Below are positions 22,126-35,350 of a stretch of DNA of 64,000 bases, piece by piece. The stretch spans positions 1 to 64,000 of the forward strand of contig JAPJBO010000656.1 of the NCBI GenBank assembly GCA_030068145.1, given 5' to 3'. Under the pieces are notes generated by a model that made no database searches, had not been told where the DNA came from, and worked only from the letters and a program-made list of their open reading frames with translations. A program made the position numbers and the translations under genes. Source of the stretch: Diplonema papillatum (lineage: Eukaryota; Euglenozoa; Diplonemea; Diplonemida; Diplonemidae). Each line of letters begins with the position of its first letter. Position 1 is the first letter of the stretch.

Positions 22126-22774
22126 CCTGCTCATCTCCTGCCGGAAACACGCACGAGTGCGCGTCGGTTCGGGTCACGTGAAACCGCTCCGTGTCTGCAT
22201 GGAGCCAAGCTGCGTACTTGAACGTGCTCGCTTCGCCTTTTGCTGTTTTCCCCATGCATTCAAAGCGTACGCGCCCCTTTTCCTTCCTCCTCCGCACCAT
22301 GCACCGACCAGTGGAGAGGGCTTCCGCGACTACAGCGTCGGTGAAGTCAGCAGCACTTGCAAATTGCGCTTTCATGACGACACCTCCAACAGGACTCGCC
22401 TCAACTGTGTGTGAATCAACAGACTCAACCTCAACGTCTGCCTGAGGCGGACCGGCTAAGGGAGAAGGAACGGCGGGTACAGTGGCAGCGGGAGGCACGG
22501 CAGGGCTGGTCCAGGTTGGTGGGTAGTTGTGGATCGTTGCAGGGGTGGGGGCGGGGGCGCTATGCCGCGCGTGAAGATCAAGGAGGGCCCCGTAGAGAAT
22601 TGCCGGAGACAACTGCGCGCCAACGATGTGTCCCACGTCTGTAACCGCTGCATAAACAACGATGGCACACAGCTCCTTCTGCGAAGCAATGCTCGCCAAT
22701 TGGCTACCCAGAGCCGCGATTGTCGAAGCTGATGACATTTTCAATTGATTTACCCACTGATCTTTATCCTGCAA
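21956..22774 (-). pseudogene. Mutator-like transposase N-terminal domain fragment
   Basis: 272-aa frame. About residues 135-215 (AQFASAADFTDAV...GRCMV...RVRFECMG...DAHSC) have the layout of the MuDR-type DNA-binding domain (F.s..dF..av......GR......K.r..f.C...........H.C) found at the N terminus of MULE transposases. A Pro/Ala-rich linker precedes it. There is no DDE catalytic domain: the last ~50 residues are encoded by the low-complexity palindromic repeat. Interpreted as a truncated MULE, or a small non-autonomous element with a captured domain. Confidence 0.45.
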
Positions 22775-23215
22775 TTTGAGGACTGTTACGAAGCCACTTG
22801 AAGCTGAAACTCACGTTCGGTTCCTGTACTAGCACTTTTTCGTTGGCTTCGTTTTCTCTTTCGTGTGCAACCGTTGTTCCGGAAATGTTCCCGTCAGTAC
22901 AGATGTACTATTAAAAAAAGAACTCCTGCGACCGACACCACGAACACATTCGCCATGAATGTGGCCCTGGGCCCCCCAGTTTGGGTGACTGGGGGAGGAG
23001 GTAAAAGAGGCGAAGCCCGCTTCAGCAGAGCGATGGTTCGCTTGCAGCACCCCGAAAAACTGTATTGTCCAGGCGGGGGGAGGCTTTCCTTTGCAGGCAC
23101 ATGAAACCAACACCCGTGCTCTGTGCGTGCACGCCGGAGAAAGGAAAAGGAATGCGCCGGGTCAGCGCATTCTGTCAGCAATGACATGTGCGACTGTTCC
23201 ATCGGAACAATGATG

Positions 23216-23600
23216 CTACGACAAAGATGGATTTGTGGCTGAACGCCTATAAGCCAGTCGTAAAGGAGTGCATGAGTTGCCCGATACCGTTTGTTGCCGA
23301 ACGCCTCTTTCAGCCAGAAAGCAATCGTAGAGAGTGCATTAGCTGTCCAATGCCATAGGATGGCTTTGTGGCGAACGCCTTTGCCATGAGATGCCTGATT
23401 TCCGCGACACAGCTGCACACCTGGGGGGAGACCGGACACATTCGTTCGTACCTTAACGAAGTCGACAGCGGTAGACTACGTAAAACTAACTCTCTCGGTA
23501 AGCTTAAAGCTAAACCCGTTCGGAAGCCGTGGACAAGGAGAGCAAAGCTCCCTTGCCAAAGCCGACGAGGACTGCATGAGCTGCTCGCTACCACAGGATG
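23216..23600. pseudogene. 28S rRNA 3'-end fragments in mixed orientation
   Basis: Plus-strand copies of the 28S 3' terminal motif (GGCTGAACGCC...AAGCCAG) occur near 23235 and 23295. At 23430-23530 the minus strand matches the upstream 28S segment (GGGTTTAG...GTTAGTTTTAC). Pieces of one rRNA in both orientations next to the satellite suggest repeated rearrangement. Confidence 0.65.
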
Positions 23601-24660
23601 GATTTCTGGCCGAATGCGCCTCTTTCAGCCAGATGTCGTCGTAGAACGCGCCTCTTTCAGCCAGAAATCGGTCGTAGAGGAGTGCTTGAGTTGCCCGCTT
23701 CCACAGGGTGGACTTCTGGCCGAACGCGCCTCTTTCAGCCAGAAGTAGGTCGTAGAACGCGCCTCTTTCAGCCGGAAATCGGTCGTAGAGGAGTGCTGGA
23801 TGGACTTCTGGCCGAATGCGCCTCTTTCAGCCAGAAGTAGGTCGTAGAACGCGCCTCTTTCAGCCGGAAATCGGTCGTAGAGGAGTGCTGGATGGACTTC
23901 TGGCCGAATGCGCCTCTTTCAGCCAGAAGTAGGTCGTAGAACGCGCCTCTTTCAGCCGGAAATCGGTCGTAGAGGAGTGCTGGATGGACTTCTGGCCGAA
24001 TGCGCCTCTTTCAGCCAGAAGTAGGTCGTAGAACGCGCCTCTTTCAGCCGGAAATCGGTCGTAGAGGAGTGCTGGATGGACTTCTGGCCGAATGCGCCTC
24101 TTTCAGCCAGAAGTAGGTCGTAGAACGCGCCTCTTTCAGCCGGAAATCGGTCGTAGAGGAGTGCTGGATGGACTTCTGGCCGAATGCGCCTCTTTCAGCC
24201 AGAAGTAGGTCGTAGAACGCGCCTCTTTCAGCCGGAAATCGGTCGTAGAGGAGTGCTGGATGGACTTCTGGCCGAATGCGCCTCTTTCAGCCAGAAGTAG
24301 GTCGTAGAACGCGCCTCTTTCAGCCGGAAATCGGTCGTAGAGGAGTGCTGGATGGACTTCTGGCCGAATGCGCCTCTTTCAGCCAGAAGTAGGTCGTAGA
24401 ACGCGCCTCTTTCAGCCGGAAATCGGTCGTAGAGGAGTGCTGGATGGACTTCTGGCCGAATGCGCCTCTTTCAGCCAGAAGTAGGTCGTAGAACGCGCCT
24501 CTTTCAGCCGGAAATCGGTCGTCGAGGAGTGCTGGATGGACGTCTGGCCGAATGCGCCTCTTTCAGCCAGAAGTAGGTCGTAGAACGCGCCTCTTTCAGC
24601 CGGAAATCGGTCGTAGAGGAGTGCTGGATGGACTTCTGGCCGAATGCGCCAGAAGTCGTC
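23600..24660 (+). repeat. 92-bp satellite derived from 28S rRNA 3' end
   Basis: About ten almost identical copies of a 92-bp unit (unit starts at 23801, 23893, 23985, 24077 and so on), each made of two half-repeats containing CGCCTCTTTCAGCC. The unit resembles the 28S 3' end (TGGATTATGGCTGAACGCCTCTAAGTCAGAATCC...CTAGAACGCG, split here for length: GGCTGAACGCCTCTAAGTC and CTAGAACGCG). Short ORFs inside it come from the repeat. Confidence 0.85.
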
Positions 24661-24739
24661 GTAGAACGCGCCTCTTTCAGCCAGAAATCGGTCGTAGGGG
24701 AATGCATGAGTTGCCCGCTTCCACAGGATGGACTTCTGG

Positions 24740-25290
24740 CCGAACGCGTCTCTTTCAGCCAGAAGTCATCGTAGAACGCGTCTCTTTCAGCCAGAAGTCA
24801 TCGTAGAACGTGTCTGTTTCAGCCAGAAGTCATCGTAGAACGCGTCTCTTTCAGCCAGAAGTCATCGTAGAACGCGTCTCTTTCAGCCAGAAGTCATCGT
24901 AGAACGCGTCTCTTTCAGCCAGAAGTCATCGTAGAACGCGTCTCTTTCAGCCAGAAGTCATCGTAGAACGTGTCTCTTTCAGCCAGAAGTCATCGTAGAA
25001 CGTGTCTGTTTCAGCCAGAAGTCATCGTAGAACGCGTCTCTTTCAGCCAGAAGTCATCGTAGAACGTGTCTGTTTCAGCCAGAAGTCATCGTAGAACGCG
25101 TCTCTTTCAGCCAGAAGTCATCGTAGAACGTGTCTGTTTCAGCCAGAAGTCATCGTAGAACGTGTCTCTTTCAGCCAGAAGTCATCGTAGAACGCGTCTC
25201 TTTCAGCCAGAAGTCATCGTAGAAGGTGTCTGTTTCAGCCAGAAGTCATCGTAGAACGCGTTTCTTTCAGTCAGAAGTAGGTCAGAAGGC
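24740..25290 (+). repeat. 32-bp satellite derived from 28S rRNA 3' end
   Basis: About 16-17 copies of a 32-bp unit (CGTCTCTTTCAGCCAGAAGT plus CATCGTAGAACG). This is a shortened half-unit of the neighbouring 92-bp array. Variants (CGTGTCTGTTTC) are interspersed. Confidence 0.85.
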
Positions 25291-25716
25291 GCGTCAGACC
25301 TGGCTTCGTGAACGGCGGCCGAACTATCGTTCACATCCCGTGCCTACCCACCGGGCCGGACGCAACGCGATGCGGAGGCGAGAGACAACGCAATGTCTAA
25401 CATCACGCCCCGTGAGGTGTTATCTGTGTGAGAACGGGGTATTGCCTCTTCTTCGTCGTGTGCGTTGTCCGTGGTATTTAGAAGGGCGGTGTTTCGAAGT
25501 CTCCGGCCGGGCCGGAGCCTTCTTGGAGGCACGGGGTCCGTAAAAACGCAAAAGAAAGACAGGCGCTTCGTTTACTGTGTGTGCGTGAGTCACACCTGAC
25601 AAGCGGGTGTGCCGCAACTGGCACACGACCGATTCCGCATTTTTTGCGAACTGTCTTTGGTAAGGCCACGGCGCCGACCCCAAGGATGGCCGGGGTTTTT
25701 TGAATTGGATTTCATG
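25291..25716. other. Intergenic repeat relics
   Basis: A stretch around 25470-25545 (GGTATTTAGAAGGGCGGTGTT...AGTCTCCGG) is a diverged copy of the dispersed repeat seen at 8617, 36770 and 46915. No gene recognised. Confidence 0.45.
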
Positions 25717-25762
25717 TCCTATGAACATGCAATGTGAATAGCCTCTATTCGAGCCAACCCGG
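25717..25762. promoter_or_regulatory. Orphan copy of the hydrolase 5'-flank motif
   Basis: CCTATGAACATGCAATGTG then CCTCTATTCGAGCCAA matches the blocks directly upstream of hydrolase copies A and D, but no hydrolase ORF is attached here. It may be the remnant of a lost copy or a mobile boundary sequence. Confidence 0.35.
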
Positions 25763-25837
25763 CTTTAATGCGTGAAAAAGTGTTTTGTTTTTGGACTGGA
25801 TTACAGTGCGGAGCTAGCTTTTTCCTCCCCTGCCGAT

Positions 25838-25925
25838 ATGCGTACGGGTGGCAGAGTGGTTGGGCGAAGGCCTTCGCAACCAGAACGTGTGTAAGTACAC
25901 GGTGCGACTAACCGCGTAGGAGGAC
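25838..25925 (+). other. tRNA-like (type II) sequence, possibly a pseudo-tRNA
   Basis: TGGCAGAGTGG fits an A box, CGTGTGTAAGTACACG would fold as a long variable arm, and CGGT-GCGACTA-ACCG resembles a T arm but lacks the TTC. The acceptor ends do not pair and no clean anticodon arm is seen, so it is at best degraded. Confidence 0.2.
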
Positions 25926-26399
25926 AGGAAGAAACCGGGATCTACAAAAGCATGGAGATGCTGTAAATCCTGAATGGGTGGGAGGATCGAAGATGTGGGT
26001 AGATGGAAAAGTGTACCTTGGCTTTAACACGCTGCCCTGATCGCCGGGCGGCATCAGGCGAGATCCCACGAGCCGAAAGCTGGTGTTTTGAGTGGCCGCT
26101 GTGGACCGCGCTATGAGAAGACCTGTGTGGGTTGTGCTCCGAGTCCAAAGGATATAGGTAATTTGAACTTCTCAAATTTAGCTCTCTAGCGAGCTATCCC
26201 CGCTTTTCTGGGGCAGGGGCTCATTTGGATTTTGTGAAGCTACTTTGCGTAGATTTATCCAGGTTTAATGTTTGCATGGCAGAACACTGCCATGCATGCG
26301 TAGTGCTAGCCGAAGAAGACGAGGAATGCAATAAAAAGGAGCCCAAGACTCTTTCTTTACCCGCGGTGTTGCGCGCACCCTATTCCCCGTCTCTGAGCC

Positions 26400-26580
26400 G
26401 GTCCATCTCCTCTTGATAGATCGTGACAGACCGAAGAATACAGCACCGGGCAATTCGATGCAGCTCTAGGGACTAGGGATGGACCTGATAGACCATGGTG
26501 GACCGTGATCCACTGTGATAAACAGCGGCAGGCACTTCGATGCAGTTTCAAGAGATAGGGACGGACCGGCTCAGTCTCGG
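26400..26580 (-). repeat. Dispersed repeat with GGTCTATC palindromes (copy 1)
   Basis: On the minus strand it carries CTCTTGAAACTGCATCGAAG, then TGATCACGGTCCACCATGG and GATAGACC-type motifs, matching plus-strand copies at 58862-59030 and 41775-41935. No ORF. Confidence 0.6.
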
Positions 26581-26784
26581 GTTTATCCGGATGGGGCTCC
26601 ACGCACTCGAAACTCGACTGCCCGGCACGCATTGGGAAAAAAATGACGCGTCGCTGGCTGACCACGGTTGAAACCGAAAAAAATGATGAGGAGAGGGAAT
26701 TGTTTTTCGTTGAACGCTTTGCCCTGGACATTTGGTTCTTGGATGGTCTGTGACGCGTTCTTATTCCCTCCAACATTATGCTTG

Positions 26785-26865
26785 GTAGAAATCTTAGTTT
26801 AAAGTTTAGGCAGGCCACTGCCTCTGATGCATGTTAGATGCTAGCATCAAGTCTTCTTCGAAAAA
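26785..26865 (+). repeat. Palindromic cassette copy 2
   Basis: Has AGGCAGGCCACTGCCT, GATGCTAGCATC and AAGTCTTCTTCG as in 21855-21935, followed by a purine-rich run. Confidence 0.6.
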
Positions 26866-27360
26866 AGCGTAAAATAGAAGAGGGAAAGGGGGAAATGGTC
26901 GCGGGGAGTGTAAGACTCGCGCAGGTGGGGTATGAAACCTTGAGGGGCTAGTCCTCTCTTGGGGAAAGGGTATCGGGGGCACACCTTGTGACTGAACGCT
27001 TCGCTTCTTTTGGCAAACACTCCGACGCCGGAGACGGCCGGACTGCATGGGCATCGCGGGGGCGCTCCGTATACACCGGTGTCTCGATAGGCTTCGTCCT
27101 GTACCTGATGCGTGTATGTGTGACTGGAGAGGGGGCACTGTGAAACAACTCTTGGTCGGGGGTCTAAATCGGAGTTGCCAATCCCCGAAAAATCCTAGCG
27201 GTGGTCCCCGTCCAGGTGCGTAAGCACGGCAAGCAAGGCAGAATCAAGAAGGGCAACTTGTCATCATTGAAAGGTCTTGTCATTGCCGAAGACGGACGAA
27301 AGCTCACACAAGATTTCGCGAGGTGTCTCAGTCTTTCCTCTGTCAGAAATGGCGTCTGTG
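26866..27360. other. Intergenic, no gene recognised
   Basis: ORFs here are at most 160 aa and partly repeat-derived. No conserved motif noticed. Confidence 0.4.
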
Positions 27361-27364
27361 CAAC

Positions 27365-29935
27365 GAGCAGCCGACAAGGCGGCCTCCGATTCTGGTCGAA
27401 ACGACAATAATGACGAACGATGGCGGAGAGATGCGGCATGTCAAGAAACGGGGTCAGAACTAAGCACTCAAATCCTCTGCAGGAGACGTGACGTCTTTGG
27501 AATAGCGTATATATTTGGTTGGTGTTGATCATCATGCAAACAGCAACCGGCGAGGTGTCCTCCGATTCTGGTCGAAAGGACAAGACGTGACGGATGACGG
27601 CGGAGAGAGATTCGGCATCCCAAGAAACGGGGTCAGAATTAAGCACTCAATTTCTCTGCAGGAGACGTAAAGTCTTTAGAATAGCGTATATATTTGGTTG
27701 GTGTTGATCATCATCCAAACAGCAACCGACGAAGTGTCCTCCGATTCTGGTCGAAATGACGGCGGAGAGAGGTTCGGCATCCCAAGAAACGGGGTCAGAC
27801 TAAGCACTCCATTTCTCTGCAGGAGACAAGACGTCTTTGGAATAGCGTATATATTTGGTTGGTGTTGATCATCATGCAACCGACAAGGTGTCCTCCGATG
27901 CTGGTCGAAATGACAAGACGTGACGAACGATGGCGAAGAGAGATTCGGCATCCCAAGAAACGGGGTCAGAACTAAGCACTCAATTTCTCTGCAGGAGACG
28001 TGACGTCTTTGGAATAGCGTATATATTTGGTTGGTGTTGATCATCATGCAACCGACGAGGTGTCCTCCGATTTTGGTCGAAATGACAGTAATGACGAACG
28101 ATGTCGGAAAGAGATGCGGCATGCCAAGAAACGGGGTCAGAACTAAGCACGCAATTCCTCTGCAGGAGACGTGACGTCTTTAGAATAGCGTATATATTTG
28201 GTTGGTGTTGATCATCATCCAAACAGCAACCGGCGAGGTGTCCTCCGATTCTGGTCGAAATGACAAGACGTGACGGATGATGGCGGAGAGAGATTCGGCA
28301 TCCCAAGAAACGGGGTCAGAACTAAGCACTCAATTTCTCTGCAGGAGACGTGACGTCTTTAGAATAGCGTATATATTTGGTTGGTGTTGATCATCATCCA
28401 AACAGCAACCGACGAAGTGTCCTCCGATTCTGGTCGAAATGACGGCGGAGAGAGGTTCGGCATCCCAAGAAACAGGGTCAGAACTAAGCACTCAATTTCT
28501 CTGCAGGAGACAAGACGTCTTTGGAATAGCGTATATATTTGGTTGGTGTTGATCATCATGCAACCGACGAGGTGTCCTCCGATGCAGGTCGAAATGACAA
28601 GACGTGACGAACGATGGCGAAGAGAGATTCGGCATCCCAAGAAACGGGGTCAGAACTAAGCACTCAATTTCTCTGCAGGAGACGTGACGTCTTTGGAATA
28701 GCGTATAGATTTGGTTGGTGTTGATCATCATCCACACAGCAACCGACGAGGTGTCCTCCGATTTTGGTCGAAATGACAGTAATGACGAACGATGTCGGAA
28801 AGAGACGCGGCATGCCAAGAAACGGGGTCAGAACTAAGCACTCAATTTCTCTGCAGGAGACGTGACGTCTTTGGAATAGCGTATAGCGTATATATTTGGT
28901 TGGTGTTGATCATCATCCACACAGCAACCGACGAAGTGTCCCCCGATTCTGGTCGAAATGACGGCGGAGAGAGATTCGGCATCCCAAGAAACGGGGTCAA
29001 AAATAAGCACTCAATTTCTCTGCAGGAGACAAGACGTCTTTAGAATAGCGTATATATTTGGTTGGTGTTGATCATCAACCAAACAGCAACCGACGAAGTG
29101 TCCTCCGATTCTGGTCGAAATGACGGCGGAGAGAGGTTCGGCATCCCAAGAAACGGGGTCAGACTAAGCACTCAATTTCTCTGCAGGAGACAAGACGTCT
29201 TTGGAATAGCGTATATATTTGGTTGGTGTTATGCAACCAACGAGGTGTCCTCCGATGCTGGTCGAAATGACAAGACGTGACGAACGATGGCGAAGAGAGA
29301 TTCGGCATCCCAAGAAACGGGGTCAGAACTAAGCACTCAATTTCTCTGCAGGAGCCGTGACGTCTTTGGAATAGCGTATATATGTGGTTGGTGTTGATCA
29401 TCATCCACACAGCAACCGACGAAGTGTCCCCCGATTCTGGTCGAAAATGACGGCGGAGAGAGATTCGGCATCCCAAGAAACAGGGTCAGAATTAAGCACT
29501 CAATTTCTCTGCAGGAGACGTGACGTCTTTGGAATAGCGTATATATTTGGTTGGTGTTGGTCATCATGCAACCGACGAGGTGTCCTCCGATTCTGGTCGA
29601 AATGACAAGACGTGACGAACGATGGCGGAGAGATGCGGCATCCCAAGAAACGGGGTCAGAATTAAGCACTCAATTTCTCTGCAGGAGACGTGACGTCTTT
29701 AGAATAGCGTATATATTTGGTTGGTGTTGATCATCATGCAACCGACGAGGTGTCCTCCGATTCTGGTCGAAATGACAATAATGACGAACGATGGCGGAGA
29801 GAGATGCGGCATGCCAAGAAACGGGGTCAGAATTAAGCACTCAATTTCTCTGCAGGAGACGTGACGTCTTTAGAATAGCGTATATATTTGGTTGGTGTTG
29901 ATCATCATGCAAACAGCAACCGACAAGGCGGCGTC
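27365..29935 (+). repeat. Minisatellite, about 15 copies of a 160-180-bp unit
   Basis: Each unit carries CTCTGCAGGAGAC, GACGTCTTTGGAATAGCGTA, TTGGTTGGTGTTGATCATCA, TCCTCCGATTCTGGTCGAAA and CGGGGTCAG. Length varies by presence or absence of short blocks such as AAACAGCAA and a segment near ACGTGACGAACGATGG. All copies are on the plus strand. Minus-strand ORFs are repeat-derived and not genes. Confidence 0.9.
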
Positions 29936-30074
29936 CCGAAAAGAACCCCCCAGAGGAAGAGCCCTGCAATCGTTGTTGCATTCGAGTTCTCCCTCAATAA
30001 GATGGAACTATTCGTCCCGCCAATACGTTTGGTAAGAAGAGAATGCTCGAGGGCCCCGCCCGGTGCCCCTTTCG

Positions 30075-30205
30075 CCGGAGGCTATAGAGGGGGGGGGAGA
30101 CAGCATTACAACTGTTGAAGCTTTACGCCCACCACCAAAGGCTTTCTTCTCCGCGTGTGATTTGCAACTGGCGGCCCTCCCCGAAGAGTATCTCCTGTCG
30201 AGCAG
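30075..30205 (+). repeat. Diverged copy of dispersed repeat W
   Basis: GAGGCTATAGAGG, TTTACGCCCACCACC and GCAACTGGCGGCC...AGCAGGTGCTT align with the W repeat at 32645-32875, but at much lower similarity. Confidence 0.4.
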
Positions 30206-30390
30206 GTGCTTAACCCTATTCCGACAGATTAATTCGGGGGTTCTTCCGCCTCTCGGAGTGCCGCACGGCGGAAAAGAAGCAAAGATTCCGATGCCTACTG
30301 ATTGCGAACTTGTCATAAGCTCACAGCAATAGTTGCAACCGACAAAGTAAGCGCGGCAAAAGTGATCCTTCTGGAGGAGAAGCTGGCATA

Positions 30391-30762
30391 GTGGTGTACT
30401 CATCGCATGCAAATGACTCCCCACTAACGCAACTAGAAGCGGACGAAGTTCAGAGACGGGCGACGGCGGAATATCGCGACTCGGTGACCGCGAAGTCATA
30501 CGCGATGAAGAGCGCGATGCGACGCCTGGCAAAGATTGTACAGAAGCCAGTGCATCCGGCACTCGAGATGCACGGCAACGTCCTGACATCTCGTGGAGAC
30601 GGAAACATGGCCGGCCTCATTAAGAGGCCGCAGATGTCGAACCAGCAGGCCTTCGAAGACGTGATGCGCGCGTATGAGGCAGCCGCACGAGAGCAGACGG
30701 CGAAGAAGGCGACAAGGTGCGAGCCGTACCGCAAGCTGGACTCCGCAAAGCTGCAACACTGA
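30391..30762 (+). CDS. Hypothetical protein, possible transposon-derived ORF
   Basis: 123-aa frame, charged and probably alpha-helical, for example EADEVQRRATAEYRDSV and QAFEDVMRAYEAAAREQ. No domain recognised. Immediately downstream another frame is rich in K, R and S (KSRSGRWDRSKSKKESKSE), which suggests one longer Gag-like or nuclear protein broken by a frameshift. No splice sites were assigned. The annotated start is simply where the open frame begins, so the real 5' end is uncertain. Confidence 0.3.
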   Translation: MVYSSHANDSPLTQLEADEVQRRATAEYRDSVTAKSYAMKSAMRRLAKIVQKPVHPALEMHGNVLTSRGDGNMAGLIKRPQMSNQQAFEDVMRAYEAAAREQTAKKATRCEPYRKLDSAKLQH

Positions 30763-31760
30763 ATGGCAGCTTTCGTCCCCAGCTGCATTACCCGTCGGGA
30801 TGGGAACGCAAGCAGGCCCGATGAAAACACGAAGTCAAGCAGGAGAAACGAGCAGCGCAGAACGAGCGCAAGACACGCACCAAGAGCAGATCAGGACGTT
30901 GGGACCGTTCGAAGTCGAAGAAGGAGTCCAAAAGCGAAGCAACAACACCAACGCGGAAACGCAACCCGAAGGCAGCCAAGCGAGGGCGTTTCATATCGAT
31001 TTGGATTATTTGGTGCCCCCGGCGCACATTTTAAGCATTGGGAACTTTTAAGCACACGGATCACACGGATCACACGGATCTGCATGCACGTCATCATCGC
31101 CTGCCATTGTGTCATCAAGGGTGTAAACGGGGCTAGGTGATCTGGCGAGTCTGATTCAATGTCCGAGTCCAAGAGCGAGCAGGCATGCTCGTTTCCATCT
31201 TTCGAGAGCACGGGTGTGCCTGAGGCCGTCAGGCGCCTCTGCGATTTTCCCGTTTTCGGGACCTTCTTGTCCCTTGCGGCGCGCGTTGTAAGCACACCGG
31301 GAAAGGAAAGAAGCCCCGACTAAAACCGTACATACGAGGCCGGCTCGTCGGAATAGGGGAAATAAGAGCTCGTCACTCGCACAACCGCGGCTGATACAAA
31401 ACTAATGATGATGATGACGGGAAGAGAGAGTTGTTTTCGTTGAACGCAGTGCCTGATCGTTTTTTACGTAAAGCTGGATTCAGGACGCAAGTGAAAACGC
31501 CACGGTTTGCGGCGACGAGCTTCTCATTTCCTCCAACATTTCATGTTTGGTAACAATTAAAATATCGCAAAGAAACGAGAACAGGCAAGTACCTGACGGG
31601 CATCGGTTTCGGGCTGACCGTGGCTGGTCGCTCTGCCGTTTTTGATCGGAAGCTGGCAGACCGGGCCTTCGAACGCTGCGTTTTACTATGAATGGAATCC
31701 GGCGGATAGACGCCAAGGTCAGCCTGTGGATTGCAAGTGCGTGCTATCGGATCGGTAAGA
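30763..31760. other. Intergenic, no gene recognised
   Basis: Apart from the K/R/S-rich frame that may continue the upstream ORF, nothing was identified. A short ATCACACGG triplication occurs near 31056-31080. Confidence 0.4.
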
Positions 31761-31766
31761 GCGGGA

Positions 31767-32260
31767 ATGACAGCGAGAGAACGGGTTTAATTTGAAGCAT
31801 CACGCGCGAAGAGAGCAACCGCGACGCCGGCGATGCAGAATACCGCCAGATTGTTTGCATTCTCACCGAAAAGCACCACACGGGACGATCGAAGAGGTAG
31901 TCACCTAGTGACGAATTGAGCCAATTCACCTTTGCTCGTCCAGGTTCATCAGTTGCGCGTCGACTTCTGCTTCTTCGCGGCGCCTTCGATTGCACATCGA
32001 TGCGCCTTTTCGTTACCGTCTCCGCCGCGGAGTCCGATTGCCGCTTCTTCGCCGGCGTTGGTGCCGTCTTCCCCTCTGATCCGATCGGATGACAGCGAGA
32101 GAACGGGTTCATTTTGAAGCACGATACATCACGCGCGAAGAGATAACCGCGACGCCGGCGATGCAGATTATCGCCAGATTATTTTTTTTGCATTCTAACT
32201 GAAAAAGCGCGACACGGTACGATGGAAGAGAACACAGAGCGTCACCTCCCCGATGCGAGC
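31767..32260 (+). repeat. Local duplication of a ~150-bp segment
   Basis: 31767-31920 and 32089-32260 share ATGACAGCGAGAGAACGGGTT, then GAAGAGATAACCGCGACGCC-type sequence, GGCGATGCAGA and TTTGCATTCT. A core of about 70 bp recurs at 41700-41780 and 46268-46340. Confidence 0.7.
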
Positions 32261-32644
32261 TGATTGCCGGTTGGATGCGGGCAACTGCACCTTTGTACCA
32301 CCGACGCCCTCTGGGTGCTCCCAGGTTACGCGCAATCGGGGGTTTGAAAACACGATGATTAAAATCAAAAGCCCGCACCAACGCGGCGTTGACTGTGGCT
32401 GGTCTTTGTAAGGGCCACCTTGTCGGCAGACAGAACAGCGGTGTGAGCCTGGTTTGTCAGGCGGCTGTTCGTGGCCATCAGCTTCTACCAGCCGGGAGGT
32501 GGACGGCCCCTCGTCTCCTCCAACATTTCATGCTTTTTTATTGACCGCACTACCCTGAGCCCAAAAATCCTGGACGTGGTTTCAGGTGGCAAATGATCAT
32601 CATCAGAAGGTCCTACTTGGGCGGTTCAGTTTCCTCACACGATG

Positions 32645-33020
32645 CACATGGCTAAGAAATACTCGAGGGACTGCCTTGTGCTCATTTCGAAGGAGGCTAG
32701 AGGGGGAGAAAACAATACAACTACAAAGTGGGTCTTTTTCGTTGAACGCTTACGCCCGCCACTAAACCCAGATTTACCTGTGTTTCGTGTGGGCGACAGC
32801 ACATTTACCTCCTTTGATCTATCGCAACTGGCAGTCTCCTCAAGCATTTCCTACAAAGCAGGTGCTTATTTTGTGCGTGCCGGTTGATTGTTTTCCCACT
32901 TGTATTTACCCTGTGTGTATTCAGGTAAGGAATTCTGATCAACAACCAAAACACGCTGCCTACGTCTTTTTAGCCTACACAATACATTGAAGGGCAACCC
33001 ACAAGATTGTTAGTAGTACT
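32645..33020 (+). repeat. Dispersed repeat W with its 3' companion
   Basis: W body: GGGACTGCCTTGTGCTCATT, GGAGGCTAGAGGGG, AACAATACAACTACAAA, CGCCCGCCACTAAACCCAGA, ACATTTACCTCCTT, TACAAAGCAGGTGCTT. It is followed by the companion block (CTTGTATTTACCCTGTG, TGATCAACAACCAAAACACG, CACAATACATTGAAGGGCAA). No ORF. Other W copies are at 35140, 38895, 48577, 57038 and 60438. Confidence 0.8.
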
Positions 33021-33027
33021 AAAAAAG

Positions 33028-35016
<1,989 letters not shown>

Positions 35017-35139
35017 GAGTTGGCGACCCACCTTCTCTCTCTCGCTCAGTTCTCTTCCTTTTGGTCTTGCGGTGGTTTTTTTTTTTTTTCTATTTGTTCC
35101 TTGAGGTTCTTGTCAGCGTTGTATATATGGCCTTACTGG

Positions 35140-35350
35140 GGGGAGGAAATACTCGAGGGGCTGCCTTGTGCTTACTTCTAAGGAGGCTAGAGGGGAGAAA
35201 CAATACAACTACAAAGTGGGTCTTTTTTGTTAAACGCTTGCGCCCGCCACTGGACCAACCCATATTCACCTGTGTTTCGTGTGGGCTACAGCAAATTTAC
35301 CTCCTTTGGTCTTTTGCAGCTGGCAGCAGGTGCTTGTACAAAAAACTTAG
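35140..35350 (+). repeat. Dispersed repeat W, copy
   Basis: Matches 32645-32875 (GGAGGCTAGAGGGGAGAAAC, AATACAACTACAAAGTGGG, CCTGTGTTTCGTGTGGGC), with a deletion before AGCAGGTGCTTGTAC. It lies just upstream of the polyQ gene. Confidence 0.75.

Noticed and set aside
23600-25290. Regular short repeats resembling a CRISPR array
   Set aside because: Units are contiguous without unique spacers, match 28S rRNA, and the genome is eukaryotic.
27164-29669. Several 70-160-aa minus-strand ORFs in the minisatellite
   Set aside because: They arise from repeating the same unit and change frame between units.
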